Positions 8,659-16,474 of a stretch of 40,580 nucleotides of DNA are shown here, piece by piece. The DNA comes from Terrimicrobiaceae bacterium. Lineage in GTDB: Bacteria > Verrucomicrobiota > Verrucomicrobiia > Chthoniobacterales > JAATET01. Under the pieces are notes generated by a model that worked only from the letters and a program-made list of their open reading frames with translations, ran no database searches and had not been told where the DNA came from. A program made the position numbers and the translations under genes. Where the stretch lies: assembly GCA_028713285.1 (NCBI GenBank), contig JAQTOP010000024.1:1-40580 (forward strand), written 5' to 3'. Within the stretch, counting starts at the first letter, position 1. Each line of letters opens with the position of its first letter.

Positions 8659-9437
8659 GCGCGCTTCGGCAATCCTTCTCCTGGTGGTGTTTTGCGAACC
8701 GCGGAGTCGAACCCGGGGAGCTGCTTTCGGGCGCAAGGAAGATCGGCTATCAAGGCGTCGATTTGATCGACGAAGCGCTCTGGCCAGCTGCGAAGGCGAA
8801 TGGGCTCGCGATTTCCGCGACCGGGGGTCACGGCACGATCGAATCCGGCCTGAATCGCCGGGAGAATGCCGCCCGGATCGAGCAGGAACTCCGCGCCAAT
8901 ATCGCAAAGGCGCGCGAGTGGGAGATTCCCATTCTGATTTGTTTCTCCGGAAATCGAGCAGGCCTGGATGATGAAGCGGGACTGGAGTCGTGCGCGGAAA
9001 CGCTCCGGCGTCTCGCACCCGTCGCGGCCGACGCGGGCGTGGTGCTTGCCATGGAACTGCTCAACAGCAAGGTGGATCACGCGGACTATCAATGCGACGG
9101 CGCCGCGTGGGGCATCGAGCTGTGCCGGCGGGTGGATTCGCCCGCGTTCAAGCTGCTCTACGACATTTATCACATGCAGGTCATGGAGGGGGACATCATC
9201 CGCACCATCCAATGCAGCCATTCGTTCTTTGCCCACTATCACACCGCGGGCAATCCCGGGCGCGGGCAGCCGGACCACAGCCAGGAACTCCACTATCCCG
9301 CCATTTATCGCGCGATTGCGGCGACGGGCTATGGCGGGTTCCTCTCACACGAGTTCCTGCCGGCGGGAAATCCGGTCGATGCCTTGGAGCGGGCCTTCAA
9401 CGATTGCGAACAGGCGCTTTCCAGCGTCTCCGGCTGA
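8655..9437 (+). CDS. Hydroxypyruvate isomerase-like TIM-barrel enzyme
   Basis: The 260-residue protein starts at ATG 8655, overlapping the previous stop, with GGAGGGG (8644-8650) as ribosome binding site. It is a sugar phosphate isomerase/epimerase (xylose-isomerase-like TIM barrel). Metal-binding and catalytic positions expected in the Hyi family are visible: Glu134 in 'AMELLN', Asp170 and His173 in 'LYDIYHMQ', His196 in 'HYHTAGNPGR', and Glu233 in 'LSHEF'. 'HTAGNPGR' in particular is a hydroxypyruvate isomerase hallmark. It would interconvert hydroxypyruvate and tartronate semialdehyde or a related keto-sugar acid. It is probably under control of the divergent AraC gene. Substrate is not certain. 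Confidence 0.85.
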   Translation: MSALRQSFSWWCFANRGVEPGELLSGARKIGYQGVDLIDEALWPAAKANGLAISATGGHGTIESGLNRRENAARIEQELRANIAKAREWEIPILICFSGNRAGLDDEAGLESCAETLRRLAPVAADAGVVLAMELLNSKVDHADYQCDGAAWGIELCRRVDSPAFKLLYDIYHMQVMEGDIIRTIQCSHSFFAHYHTAGNPGRGQPDHSQELHYPAIYRAIAATGYGGFLSHEFLPAGNPVDALERAFNDCEQALSSVSG

Positions 9438-9441
9438 GCGT

Positions 9442-11094
9442 TTACGAGGCCTGCGCCCCGGCGGGAAAGGGAAGCGGGGAAATCTCGATGCCGGGATTTT
9501 TGTCCTCGAAATAGCCGAGCGACCAATGGCTGGCGAGGAGCGCGACCGCGGAGCCGTCGGCATCCTTCGCCTCCACGGCGCCGCTGGGCATCGTGAGACC
9601 GGAGATTTCCGCTGCCCCATCGCGGGAACGAATCCAGCGAACGACCGTCCAGGGAGCGGACTCGATGCGGCATTCCGCGCCGTATTCGGACTCGAGCCGG
9701 TATTTGAGCACCTCGAACTGCAGCGGGCCGACGGCGCCGAGCAGCGGCGTGCGCACGAGCGCGCCTTTCAACTCGAAGGCCTGGGCCACCCCCTCGCGCA
9801 GGAGCTGGTCGAGGCCCTCGCGGAACCGCTTGATCGTCGCGCTGCTCGAGCTGTGGATTTGTGCGAAGCACTCCGGCGCGAAACGGGGGATCTCATCGAA
9901 CCGCACCGCCGGATCCTCCGCCAGCGTATCCCCGACCTGGAAATCCTGGTTCCCGACGATGCCGACGACGTCGCCCGCCCACGCGCTATCGACCGTCTCG
10001 CGCTCCTGCGCGAAGAGCCGCTGGGAGTTTGACAATCGCACGGGCTTCCCGGTGCGCGGGTGCTGCACCGTCATGTCGCGCCGAAACTCTCCGGACACGA
10101 TGCGGATGAACGCCACCCGGTCGCGGTGCCTCGGATTCATGTTCGCCTGAATCTTGAAAACGAAGCCCGAGAACGACGGGCCGTCCGGCGGCACGGGGCC
10201 GCGTTGACTTTCCCTTGGCGCCGGAGCCGGCGCGATGGCGAGAAATCGGTCGAGCAGGAGTTGCACGCCGAAGTTGTTCATCGCGCTGCCGAAAAAGACG
10301 GGGGTGAGCCGGCCGGCGCGAATTTCCTCCCGGTCGAACTCCGCGCCCGCTCCATCGAGGAGATCGATCTCATCCCGAAATTGCGCATACGCGCCGGGCG
10401 GCATGGCGCCTCGCACGAGCGGATCGTCCACGCCGCCGACCTGCTCGGGCGCGCGGTAGGCGCCGTGGGGCGTCCTTTCAAAAAGATGCACCTCGCGGGT
10501 CTGGCGGTCGTAGATGCCCTGAAAATCGTTTCCATTCCCAAGCGGCCAATTCATGGGCAGCGCGTGGATGCCGAGGACGTTTTCGAGTTCGTCGAGGAGG
10601 TCGAGCGGCGGTTTCGCCGGCCGGTCGAGCTTGTTCATGAAAGTAAAAATCGGCACGCCCCGCCGCCGGCACACCTCGAAGAGCTTGCGAGTCTGCGCTT
10701 CGATGCCCTTTGCCGCGTCCACGACCATCACCGCGGCATCCACGGCCGTTAGCACGCGGTAGGTATCCTCCGAGAAATCCTTGTGGCCCGGCGTATCCAG
10801 GAGGTTCACGACGCAGTCGCGGTAGTCGAATTGCAGCACGGTGGAGGAAACGGAAATGCCGCGCTGCTTTTCGAGTTCCATCCAGTCGCTGGTGGTCGCC
10901 CGCTGGTTCTTCCGCGCGGTCACGCTGCCGGCGAGTTGCAGCGCGCCGCCGTAGAGCAGGAATTTTTCCGTGAGCGTCGTCTTGCCGGCGTCGGGGTGCG
11001 AGATGATGGCAAACGTGCGCCGCCTCGCGATCTCGCGCTCGGCGGTCCGGTCCGCATTCGCGGCCGCGTCGGGTGAGTTTTCCAGAACAGTCAT
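9442..11094 (-). CDS. prfC: Peptide chain release factor 3
   Basis: RF3 is a translational GTPase that removes RF1/RF2 from the ribosome after termination. The 550-residue protein has all GTPase motifs: P-loop 'SHPDAGKTT' (residues 32-40), switch region 'KQRGISVSSTV', 'DTPGHKDFSEDTYR', and 'NKLDR' near residue 154. The long RF3-type insert and C-terminal domains follow, and length matches the family (about 530). It starts at ATG 11094. The stop of the upstream methyltransferase-like gene overlaps this start as ATGA, so the two are coupled. It ends 4 bp from the convergent isomerase-like gene. Confidence 0.95.
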   Translation of the reverse strand: MTVLENSPDAAANADRTAEREIARRRTFAIISHPDAGKTTLTEKFLLYGGALQLAGSVTARKNQRATTSDWMELEKQRGISVSSTVLQFDYRDCVVNLLDTPGHKDFSEDTYRVLTAVDAAVMVVDAAKGIEAQTRKLFEVCRRRGVPIFTFMNKLDRPAKPPLDLLDELENVLGIHALPMNWPLGNGNDFQGIYDRQTREVHLFERTPHGAYRAPEQVGGVDDPLVRGAMPPGAYAQFRDEIDLLDGAGAEFDREEIRAGRLTPVFFGSAMNNFGVQLLLDRFLAIAPAPAPRESQRGPVPPDGPSFSGFVFKIQANMNPRHRDRVAFIRIVSGEFRRDMTVQHPRTGKPVRLSNSQRLFAQERETVDSAWAGDVVGIVGNQDFQVGDTLAEDPAVRFDEIPRFAPECFAQIHSSSSATIKRFREGLDQLLREGVAQAFELKGALVRTPLLGAVGPLQFEVLKYRLESEYGAECRIESAPWTVVRWIRSRDGAAEISGLTMPSGAVEAKDADGSAVALLASHWSLGYFEDKNPGIEISPLPFPAGAQAS

Positions 11095-11840
11095 GGGTGG
11101 AACGGCGAGCCGTCCTTTTTCGGCAATCGTCCTACATAGACCGTGCTCGCGGATTCACAACCCTGAAGCGGATTTGGGAAGGAGACGACGCGGGCCTTCG
11201 GCTCGGTGAAAACGGCGGCGAGGTGTTTCAGAAATTCATCGTCCGGGGGATCGTCGGACCAGAGCGCGAAGCTTCCTCCCGGTCGCAGATGTTCCGCGAG
11301 GCGGCGCAGGCCGCCGGGTTCGTAAAAGGCTCCGTGCCGGGCGTGCAGCAGGTTGCGCGGCGAGTGGTCGATGTCCAGGAGCACCGCATCGAATCGACGG
11401 CCCGGCTGCCCGGGACCGAAGCCCGTCGAGGGGTCGTCCGCCAGGGCGAAGAAATCGCCGTTCACGAAGCGGCAACGCGGATCGGAGGTGAGCTGCGCGC
11501 CCAGGGGAAGCAGCCCGCGAACATGCCAGTCGATCACTGCGTCCATGGTTTCGATCACGGCCAGCGAGCGCACGGCTGGGTTTTCCAGCGTCGCGCAGGC
11601 CGTGCAGCCAAGGCCCAGGCCGCCGACCACGACATCCAGTTCCGCGGACGCCAGCCCGGCCAGGCCCAGTTCGGCCAGTGCAATTTCCACCCGGGTGAAC
11701 AGGCTCGACATGAGGAAGGCGTCGCCGAGTTTGATCTCGAAGACGTCGATGTCGCCGAGGGAGGGAATGCGTCTGCGGCGCAGGCTCAGGTCGCCGAGCC
11801 GCGTGGGACGGTGATCCAACTCTTCGAACTGAATGCTCAT
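11091..11840 (-). CDS. Spermidine synthase-like SAM-binding protein
   Basis: The 249-residue protein has a class I methyltransferase/spermidine synthase fold. Visible are the glycine-rich loop 'VVVGGLGLGCTACA', an acidic residue at the end of strand 2 ('AVIETMDAVIDWH'), the 'CRFVNGDFF' strand, and 'FDAVLLDIDHSP' near strand 4. Such proteins use S-adenosylmethionine or its decarboxylated form; the acceptor cannot be told from sequence. It starts at ATG 11840, and its stop overlaps the start of prfC, so it heads a two-gene operon. A link to translation termination is possible from this coupling but unproven. Confidence 0.75.
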   Translation of the reverse strand: MSIQFEELDHRPTRLGDLSLRRRRIPSLGDIDVFEIKLGDAFLMSSLFTRVEIALAELGLAGLASAELDVVVGGLGLGCTACATLENPAVRSLAVIETMDAVIDWHVRGLLPLGAQLTSDPRCRFVNGDFFALADDPSTGFGPGQPGRRFDAVLLDIDHSPRNLLHARHGAFYEPGGLRRLAEHLRPGGSFALWSDDPPDDEFLKHLAAVFTEPKARVVSFPNPLQGCESASTVYVGRLPKKDGSPFHP

Positions 11841-11945
11841 CCGGTGGACGATGGGAGGAACCGGGTCGCGACGCCAGTCGTGTCTTTCCCCATCTGTTTC
11901 GCCCAGCGCGATGAATAGGCTCGCGAGTTCTTCGTCCTAAGTCAT

Positions 11946-12248
11946 ATGACGCTGCGCTTCTCTCGCTTTCCACTTGTTCTTTGTGCGGGCATTGCGCTGT
12001 TTGCCACGGGATGCGCCGTCTATCCCGACGGCAGCGCGGTTGTCCTTCCGCCAATCCCCATTCCCGTGGTCGTGGCGCCCGCATACGTTTATACGGGAGG
12101 CTATCGGACCTATTACCGTCCCTACTATGGCTACCGGTCCTACGGCTATCGGCCATACTGGGGTGGCTACCGCGGCGGATATTACCATCGCGGATATGCG
12201 GGCGGGTATTATTATGGACGCGGCTACGGCGGCCGCTACTGGCGATAA
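11946..12248 (+). CDS. Gly/Tyr/Arg-rich lipoprotein
   Basis: The 100-residue protein has a lipoprotein signal peptide with lipobox 'FATGC' (Cys23). The mature part opens with a Pro/Val segment ('VLPPIPIPVVVAP') and then consists almost only of Tyr, Gly and Arg in short repeats such as YRPYYGYR and YYHRGYAGGYYYGRGYGG. It should be an outer-membrane or periplasmic lipoprotein with a disordered, very basic and aromatic tail. Similar small proteins are widespread in environmental bacteria without known function. It is convergent with the tiny membrane protein at 12261-12407. Confidence 0.7.
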   Translation: MTLRFSRFPLVLCAGIALFATGCAVYPDGSAVVLPPIPIPVVVAPAYVYTGGYRTYYRPYYGYRSYGYRPYWGGYRGGYYHRGYAGGYYYGRGYGGRYWR

Positions 12249-12260
12249 GTTGCGCCGGTT

Positions 12261-12407
12261 CTAAGGCACGCGGCGGCCAGTCAGCAGTTGGAAGATTAGC
12301 ACGACCAACGCGATGACCAGCAGGACGTGAATGAGGCCGCCGGCAAGGTGGAAGCTGAAGCCGAGCGCCCAGAGGATGAGGAGAAGGACGAGGATGGACC
12401 AGAGCAT
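12261..12407 (-). CDS. Lmo0937-like (DUF5670) tiny membrane protein, 48 aa
   Basis: Reading the complement from ATG 12407 to TAG 12261 gives a 48-residue protein. It has two hydrophobic helices around 'FSFHLAGGLIHVLL' and ends with the basic tail TGRRVP. The pattern 'MLWSILVLLLILWALG ... GGLIHVLLVIALVVLI.. GRR' closely matches the DUF5670/Lmo0937 family of small inner-membrane proteins. Their role is unknown; they are often associated with stress responses. The match in length and motif order makes this a real gene despite its size. It is divergent from the decayed efflux gene. Confidence 0.8.
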   Translation of the reverse strand: MLWSILVLLLILWALGFSFHLAGGLIHVLLVIALVVLIFQLLTGRRVP

Positions 12408-12523
12408 GATTGCGAAGGATGAACTGCTTTGGGATCGCCTCCCGCCCGTGCGCTGCGTGGGTATTGTTTCAATTTCATTTTCCGGCTGACGGCTTGTCGT
12501 TTACGAAACGGATGCGCGCGGCT

Positions 12524-13704
12524 ATGGAACGCACATCCGATTCGCGATCCGATCGAGCCGGCGCATGGCAAAACAACAACTTCTTCATCTACGGAGCGAT
12601 CATCGTCGGAGCGCTCGCCATCGCGCTGGATTTCGCGTCGGTCGATCTCGCGCTGCCGGCAATCGAGGACCGGTTCGCGCTCGATCTCGACAGCGTGCAG
12701 TGGGTGATCAACGGCTACGTGCTCGCGTTCTCCGTGCTGCTGGTCGCGGGCGGGCGGATGGCCGATGCCTACGGGCGCCGGCGGATCTTCCTGATCGGCA
12801 TGGCTTGCGCGGCCGTGGGCGATGCGAATCGCGGATTCGCACTGGGCTTGATCTTTGGCACCTGCTCGCTGGGCAACGCCGCGGGGACCGGTCGTCGGAG
12901 GAGCGCTCACCCAACGGCTCTCCTAGCGCTGGGTGCTGTGGGTCAGCGTGCCGATGGCGCTCTTTTCCATGCTGATCGCGATCTGGAAAGTTCCGCGGGT
13001 CGCGTGGCCGGCGAGCGCCCGCGCAACGACAATCCCGGCATGGTCGCGCTCGTTGGCGGTCTCGTCGCGTTGATGCTGGTCGTCTATCAAGCGCAGGCGT
13101 GGAGCTGGATGAGTCCGAAGACTCTCGGCCTTTCGACGATGGCGATCGCCCTGCCGGGCATGTTCCCGCTCATCGAGCGGCGGTCCGCCGCGGCGCTCAT
13201 TCCGCCGGACCTGATGCGGAATCGCGAGATCCTGACGCTTTGCCTCTGCGCGCTCGTGATCTGCCAGCTTTTTTTTTGTCGTGCTCCTCTACTTCACGCA
13301 ATACGCGATGAAGTTCCTCGGCGACGATCCGATGTGGGCCGGCGCGCGCGTGTGCAGTTCATGCTGAGCTACGGCGTCGTCTCGTATTTCGGCGATCCGC
13401 TCATCGCGTGGCTCGGCACCCGGCGCCTGCTCGTCGTCGGGATGGCCTGCGCCATCGCGGCGTCCATCCTGCTCGGTATCTACGGTCCCGGCGCGGAGTG
13501 GTTGGTTTTCAACGGCTCGCTGGTGCTGCTCGGGGTCGGCGTCGGCGCGGTGATTCCGACGGTGAGTTCGCGGGGATTCTGGGTGAAGCTTATCGCGGAG
13601 GATTGCAGGTCGTGCTGTGGATCAGCGCCGCGCTGGTGGCGCTCACGTTGGGGCTCGTTCTGCGCTGCGTGCCCGGGCGTCGCAACGGAGGTCCGGCGGA
13701 CTGA
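12524..13704 (+). pseudogene. Decayed DHA2-type MFS efflux pump
   Basis: The remnant starts as a normal DHA2 (EmrB/QacA-type) transporter at ATG 12524: 'ALDFASVDLALPAIEDRF', 'VQWVINGYVL', and the loop motif 'GGRMADAYGRRRIF'. The family sequence then breaks up. After about 12810 the conserved 'QGxGGA' region is missing. At 12905-13000 the family reading (RWVLWVSVPMALF, after an in-frame stop) appears in another frame. At the T-run 13270-13277 the frame shifts, with 'VVLLYFTQYAMKFLGDDP' continuing in the next frame. A final shift near 13605 leads to 'VVLWISAALVALTLGLVL'. Internal deletions also shorten it well below the usual 450-500 residues. No single frame can give a working pump. Confidence 0.85.
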
Positions 13705-13726
13705 TTGCGGGGTCGCAGCATCGAAA

Positions 13727-14059
13727 TCAGTGCGGCGCGGATTTGGAAAATAAAGTGAGCACCATGACGCCGGCGAGGATGAGTCCGATGCCAAGGAGCG
13801 CCGGAGTGTCGAGCGGCTGCCGATAGATGAGCCATCCGACGAGCGTGAGCAACACCATGCCGCCGCCGCACCAGATTGCATAAGCGATGCCGAGGTCGAT
13901 GGTGCGGAAGGCCTGCGCAAGGGCGTAAAACGTGCAGATGTAGCCGAACACGACGATCACGGACGGAAGGAGCTTCGTAAAGCCCGTGGACGCCTTGAGA
14001 GCCGATGTCGCGATCACTTCCGCGAAAATGGCGACGGTGAGATAGAGCCAGGGCATCAT
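13727..14059 (-). CDS. SMR-family multidrug efflux protein (EmrE-like)
   Basis: This 110-residue protein has the exact length of EmrE and four membrane helices. The essential proton/substrate-binding Glu14 is present in 'AIFAEVIATS', followed by 'FYALAQAF', 'GIAYAIWCGGGMVLL' and a C-terminal 'LILAGVMVLTLFSKSAPH', all close to EmrE rather than to the guanidinium exporters (Gdx/SugE). It should exchange protons for hydrophobic cations at the inner membrane as an antiparallel dimer. The start ATG at 14059 directly abuts the stop of the N-acetyltransferase gene, so it is the last gene of the minus-strand operon beginning with DUF2905. Confidence 0.9.
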   Translation of the reverse strand: MMPWLYLTVAIFAEVIATSALKASTGFTKLLPSVIVVFGYICTFYALAQAFRTIDLGIAYAIWCGGGMVLLTLVGWLIYRQPLDTPALLGIGLILAGVMVLTLFSKSAPH

Positions 14060-14887
14060 TCAGGGCTGGCGCGCATTCGGCGGGAGAGGCTTCGGATCGC
14101 GCAGCTCATGATCGTCGGGCAGCGCGATGCCGAGCGAATTTGTCAGGATGCCGCGAAGCTGCGCGGAGGTCTTCACGGGCTCGGTGCCTGTGACTCCGGA
14201 CAGCGCGCGGATCTTGAGCACGTCGCCGAAAAGGATGCGCCGCTCGGTGGGCAGCGTGCGCACGCAGAGCGGGACCTGGGTGAATATCGACTCGGGCGCG
14301 CGGCAGATGAAATAGTTCAACGCGTGGAAATCGGAGGGAAGAAACGGATCACGTGAAAAGGCGTAGAGCGTCCGCCAGCCGGCCGGCAGCCGATGTTCTA
14401 GCCGGAATCCGAACTTCGCATCCTCGGCGAGCCGGAAGCAATCGAGCCCCTGGTCGAACTCGCGATCCATCTCGAATGGGATCGCCTCGATCAAGCCGTT
14501 GCCGCCGAAGCCGACGTCGGCGAGCCACGCGGCGCCTTCGAAATCGACGAGCGTGATCTGGTGCGAACGCGGGCCGTAGCGGCCCTCGCTGATGCATACG
14601 CGCGCGCAGAGCGACCGGGTGCGGAAGCCGATGGATTCGAGCGCGAGCAGGAAAAGACCGTTCTGCTCGAAGCAATAACCGCCGCGGCGGCGGCGGATGA
14701 GCTTGTCCGTGAGGTCGGCGGGATCGAGGGAAATCGGTCGGCCGGTGAGCGGGTCGATATTCTCGAACGGGATCGCATGGATGTGGTGTCGGTGCAGCGC
14801 GGCCAGCGTCGCCGGCTCCGGATCGAGCGGACCGGACCAGTCGATGCGCGCGAGGTAGGCGTCGAGTGGAAAAGGATCAGTCGGCAT
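14060..14887 (-). CDS. nat: Arylamine N-acetyltransferase
   Basis: NAT enzymes transfer acetyl from acetyl-CoA to arylamines, hydrazines and similar compounds. The 275-residue length fits the family. The catalytic triad is visible: Cys72 in 'RRGGYCFEQN', His109 in 'RSHQITLV', and Asp124 in 'LADVGFGG', at the canonical spacing. The start is taken as ATG 14887, since the frame is also open from a TTG 9 bp earlier. It overlaps the end of the upstream glycosyltransferase by 11 bp and abuts the downstream SMR pump, so the three are almost certainly translated together. Small-molecule modification is the common theme. Confidence 0.93.
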   Translation of the reverse strand: MPTDPFPLDAYLARIDWSGPLDPEPATLAALHRHHIHAIPFENIDPLTGRPISLDPADLTDKLIRRRRGGYCFEQNGLFLLALESIGFRTRSLCARVCISEGRYGPRSHQITLVDFEGAAWLADVGFGGNGLIEAIPFEMDREFDQGLDCFRLAEDAKFGFRLEHRLPAGWRTLYAFSRDPFLPSDFHALNYFICRAPESIFTQVPLCVRTLPTERRILFGDVLKIRALSGVTGTEPVKTSAQLRGILTNSLGIALPDDHELRDPKPLPPNARQP

Positions 14888-16151
14888 GGACGGCAATCGG
14901 GATCTCGAGGTGCGGCGCGAGGGCCTCCAACAGGCGTTCCGCCGGATTTTCTGCGCGGATGCGCCCGGCGACGAGCGCGCAACGGCTTAGCAGCGCTGCA
15001 TCGTCAATCAGCGCCGCGAGCGCCCCGGCGAGATTTTCCGCGGTGAACTCGCGAGGCCAGAGCCATTCGCCGACGCCGAGGCGTCGCACACGGGCGGCAT
15101 TGTCGGGCTGGTCGTGAGACATCGGCATGACGAGCTGGGGGATACCCGAGGCCAGCGCCTGCGAGGTCGTGCCAATGCCGCCGTGATGCACGATCGCGGC
15201 GCACCGCGGCAGCACGCGGCTGAACGGAACGTAGGCCACGTGGAAAACTTCCGGCGGCAGATCGGCCGGCAATTGATCGGGAAACTTCGTCGCGAAGACT
15301 GCCCGGCGATTGGCGGCGCGGCTCGCCGCCAGAGCAGTGCGAAAGAACTCCGCGCCCCGGGCCATTGCGGTGCCGGGCGTGAAGAGCACGGGCGGAGCGC
15401 CCGCGGCGAGGAAGGCCTCCAGCCCGGGCGCGAGCGCGATCTGATCCGCCAGATCATAAAGCGGGAAACCGGTGCAGGCGGCGCGCGAGGGCCAGTCGGG
15501 CTGCGACGCGGCGAACCACTGCGGCCACAGGCACACGCCGCCGTCGGGCGATTGCCACCAGTCGCGGAAGGCATTGCGCGGCGGGCGCACCCCCGCAGTG
15601 CGGCAGGCCCGGCGCACGCCCGGCCCGACTGCGGAGTCGATCCGGGCATGCATAATACCGAAAAACACCCGCTTGAGCGGCGTGGGCAATTTTTGCAGCC
15701 ATTCGAATCCCTGCCCGAGCAGCGGCGTGTCTCCCACGCTCAGGAGCACGCAGGGCTGCAAATTCACGGATACGAGCGGAAAGCCCAGTTTTTTTCGCGC
15801 CAGCATGGCGCCGAACGCCGTCGCCGGAGCGAGGATCAGGGGCGCGCCGCCCGCCTCGACTTCGCGCATCACCGCGGCGGAATAGCGCGCCGTCACCTCG
15901 CCGGCGTAGCGCAGCACGATGCGCGGCCCTTTCGTCGGATGCCACACGTCGGGGTGATCGAGCAGTGCGTGGTATTCCGCCTCGTCTCCGAAGGGCAGGT
16001 GACGCAGGCCGAGCGCGCGAATCGTTTCGCCGAAAACGGGATTCGCCATCACGGTTACCTCGTGTCCGCGCGCGCGCAGCAGACGCCCGATCCAGAGGAA
16101 CGGATTCACATCGCCCGAACTCCCGATGGGCAGGAGGAGCACGCGCTTCAT
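14877..16151 (-). CDS. UGT-type (GT1) glycosyltransferase
   Basis: The 424-residue protein, started at ATG 16151 (MKRVLLLPIGSSGDVNPFLWIGRLL), belongs to the GT-B UGT/MGT superfamily that glycosylates small lipophilic acceptors such as sterols, hopanoids, macrolides or rhamnolipid precursors. The N-terminal 'GSSGDVNP' loop and the C-terminal donor-binding block 'IVHHGGIGTTSQALASGIPQLVMPMSHDQPDNAARV' region (around residues 340-375) are both intact. The frame is open upstream of 16151, but that part does not resemble the family. The gene lies 29 bp after the DUF2905 gene and overlaps nat. Acceptor unknown. Confidence 0.88.
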   Translation of the reverse strand: MKRVLLLPIGSSGDVNPFLWIGRLLRARGHEVTVMANPVFGETIRALGLRHLPFGDEAEYHALLDHPDVWHPTKGPRIVLRYAGEVTARYSAAVMREVEAGGAPLILAPATAFGAMLARKKLGFPLVSVNLQPCVLLSVGDTPLLGQGFEWLQKLPTPLKRVFFGIMHARIDSAVGPGVRRACRTAGVRPPRNAFRDWWQSPDGGVCLWPQWFAASQPDWPSRAACTGFPLYDLADQIALAPGLEAFLAAGAPPVLFTPGTAMARGAEFFRTALAASRAANRRAVFATKFPDQLPADLPPEVFHVAYVPFSRVLPRCAAIVHHGGIGTTSQALASGIPQLVMPMSHDQPDNAARVRRLGVGEWLWPREFTAENLAGALAALIDDAALLSRCALVAGRIRAENPAERLLEALAPHLEIPIAVHAD

Positions 16152-16180
16152 GGGATCGGGAAAGCGGCCGGCGACGGCGG

Positions 16181-16381
16181 CTAGCGGCGGAAGAGGTTCA
16201 GCAGAATCGTGAGCACGATGCTGACCACGATGCACGTGGCGATGGGAAAGCCGAAGGAAAAATTCCCGCGCTGGATCGCGATATCGCCGGGCAGTCGAAA
16301 GCCGCGGCCGAGCCAAAGCAGCGCGCCGATGGCCGCCAGCGCGAGGCCGGCGATGACGAGCATTTTGCCGAGATCCTGCAT
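16181..16381 (-). CDS. DUF2905 small membrane protein, 66 aa
   Basis: Starting at ATG 16381, this 66-residue protein matches the DUF2905 pattern: 'MQDLGKMLVIAGLALAAIGALLWL', then 'GRGFRLPGDIAIQRGNFSFGFPIATCIVVSIVLTILLNLF'. The phrase LPGDI.. with a second membrane helix and a terminal basic pair is diagnostic for the family. Function is unknown; it sits in the inner membrane with two helices. It appears to be the first gene of the minus-strand run with the glycosyltransferase, nat and SMR pump, and is divergent from the glutamate-receptor-like gene. Confidence 0.88.
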   Translation of the reverse strand: MQDLGKMLVIAGLALAAIGALLWLGRGFRLPGDIAIQRGNFSFGFPIATCIVVSIVLTILLNLFRR

Positions 16382-16474
16382 CGGCGAAGTCACGCGCAGC
16401 GGCGCGGCGGCGTCAAGCTCCGGCCGTGCTTCGCGCTTTTCTTGCGCGGCAGGTCCGATGATGATCCGCGGTCG

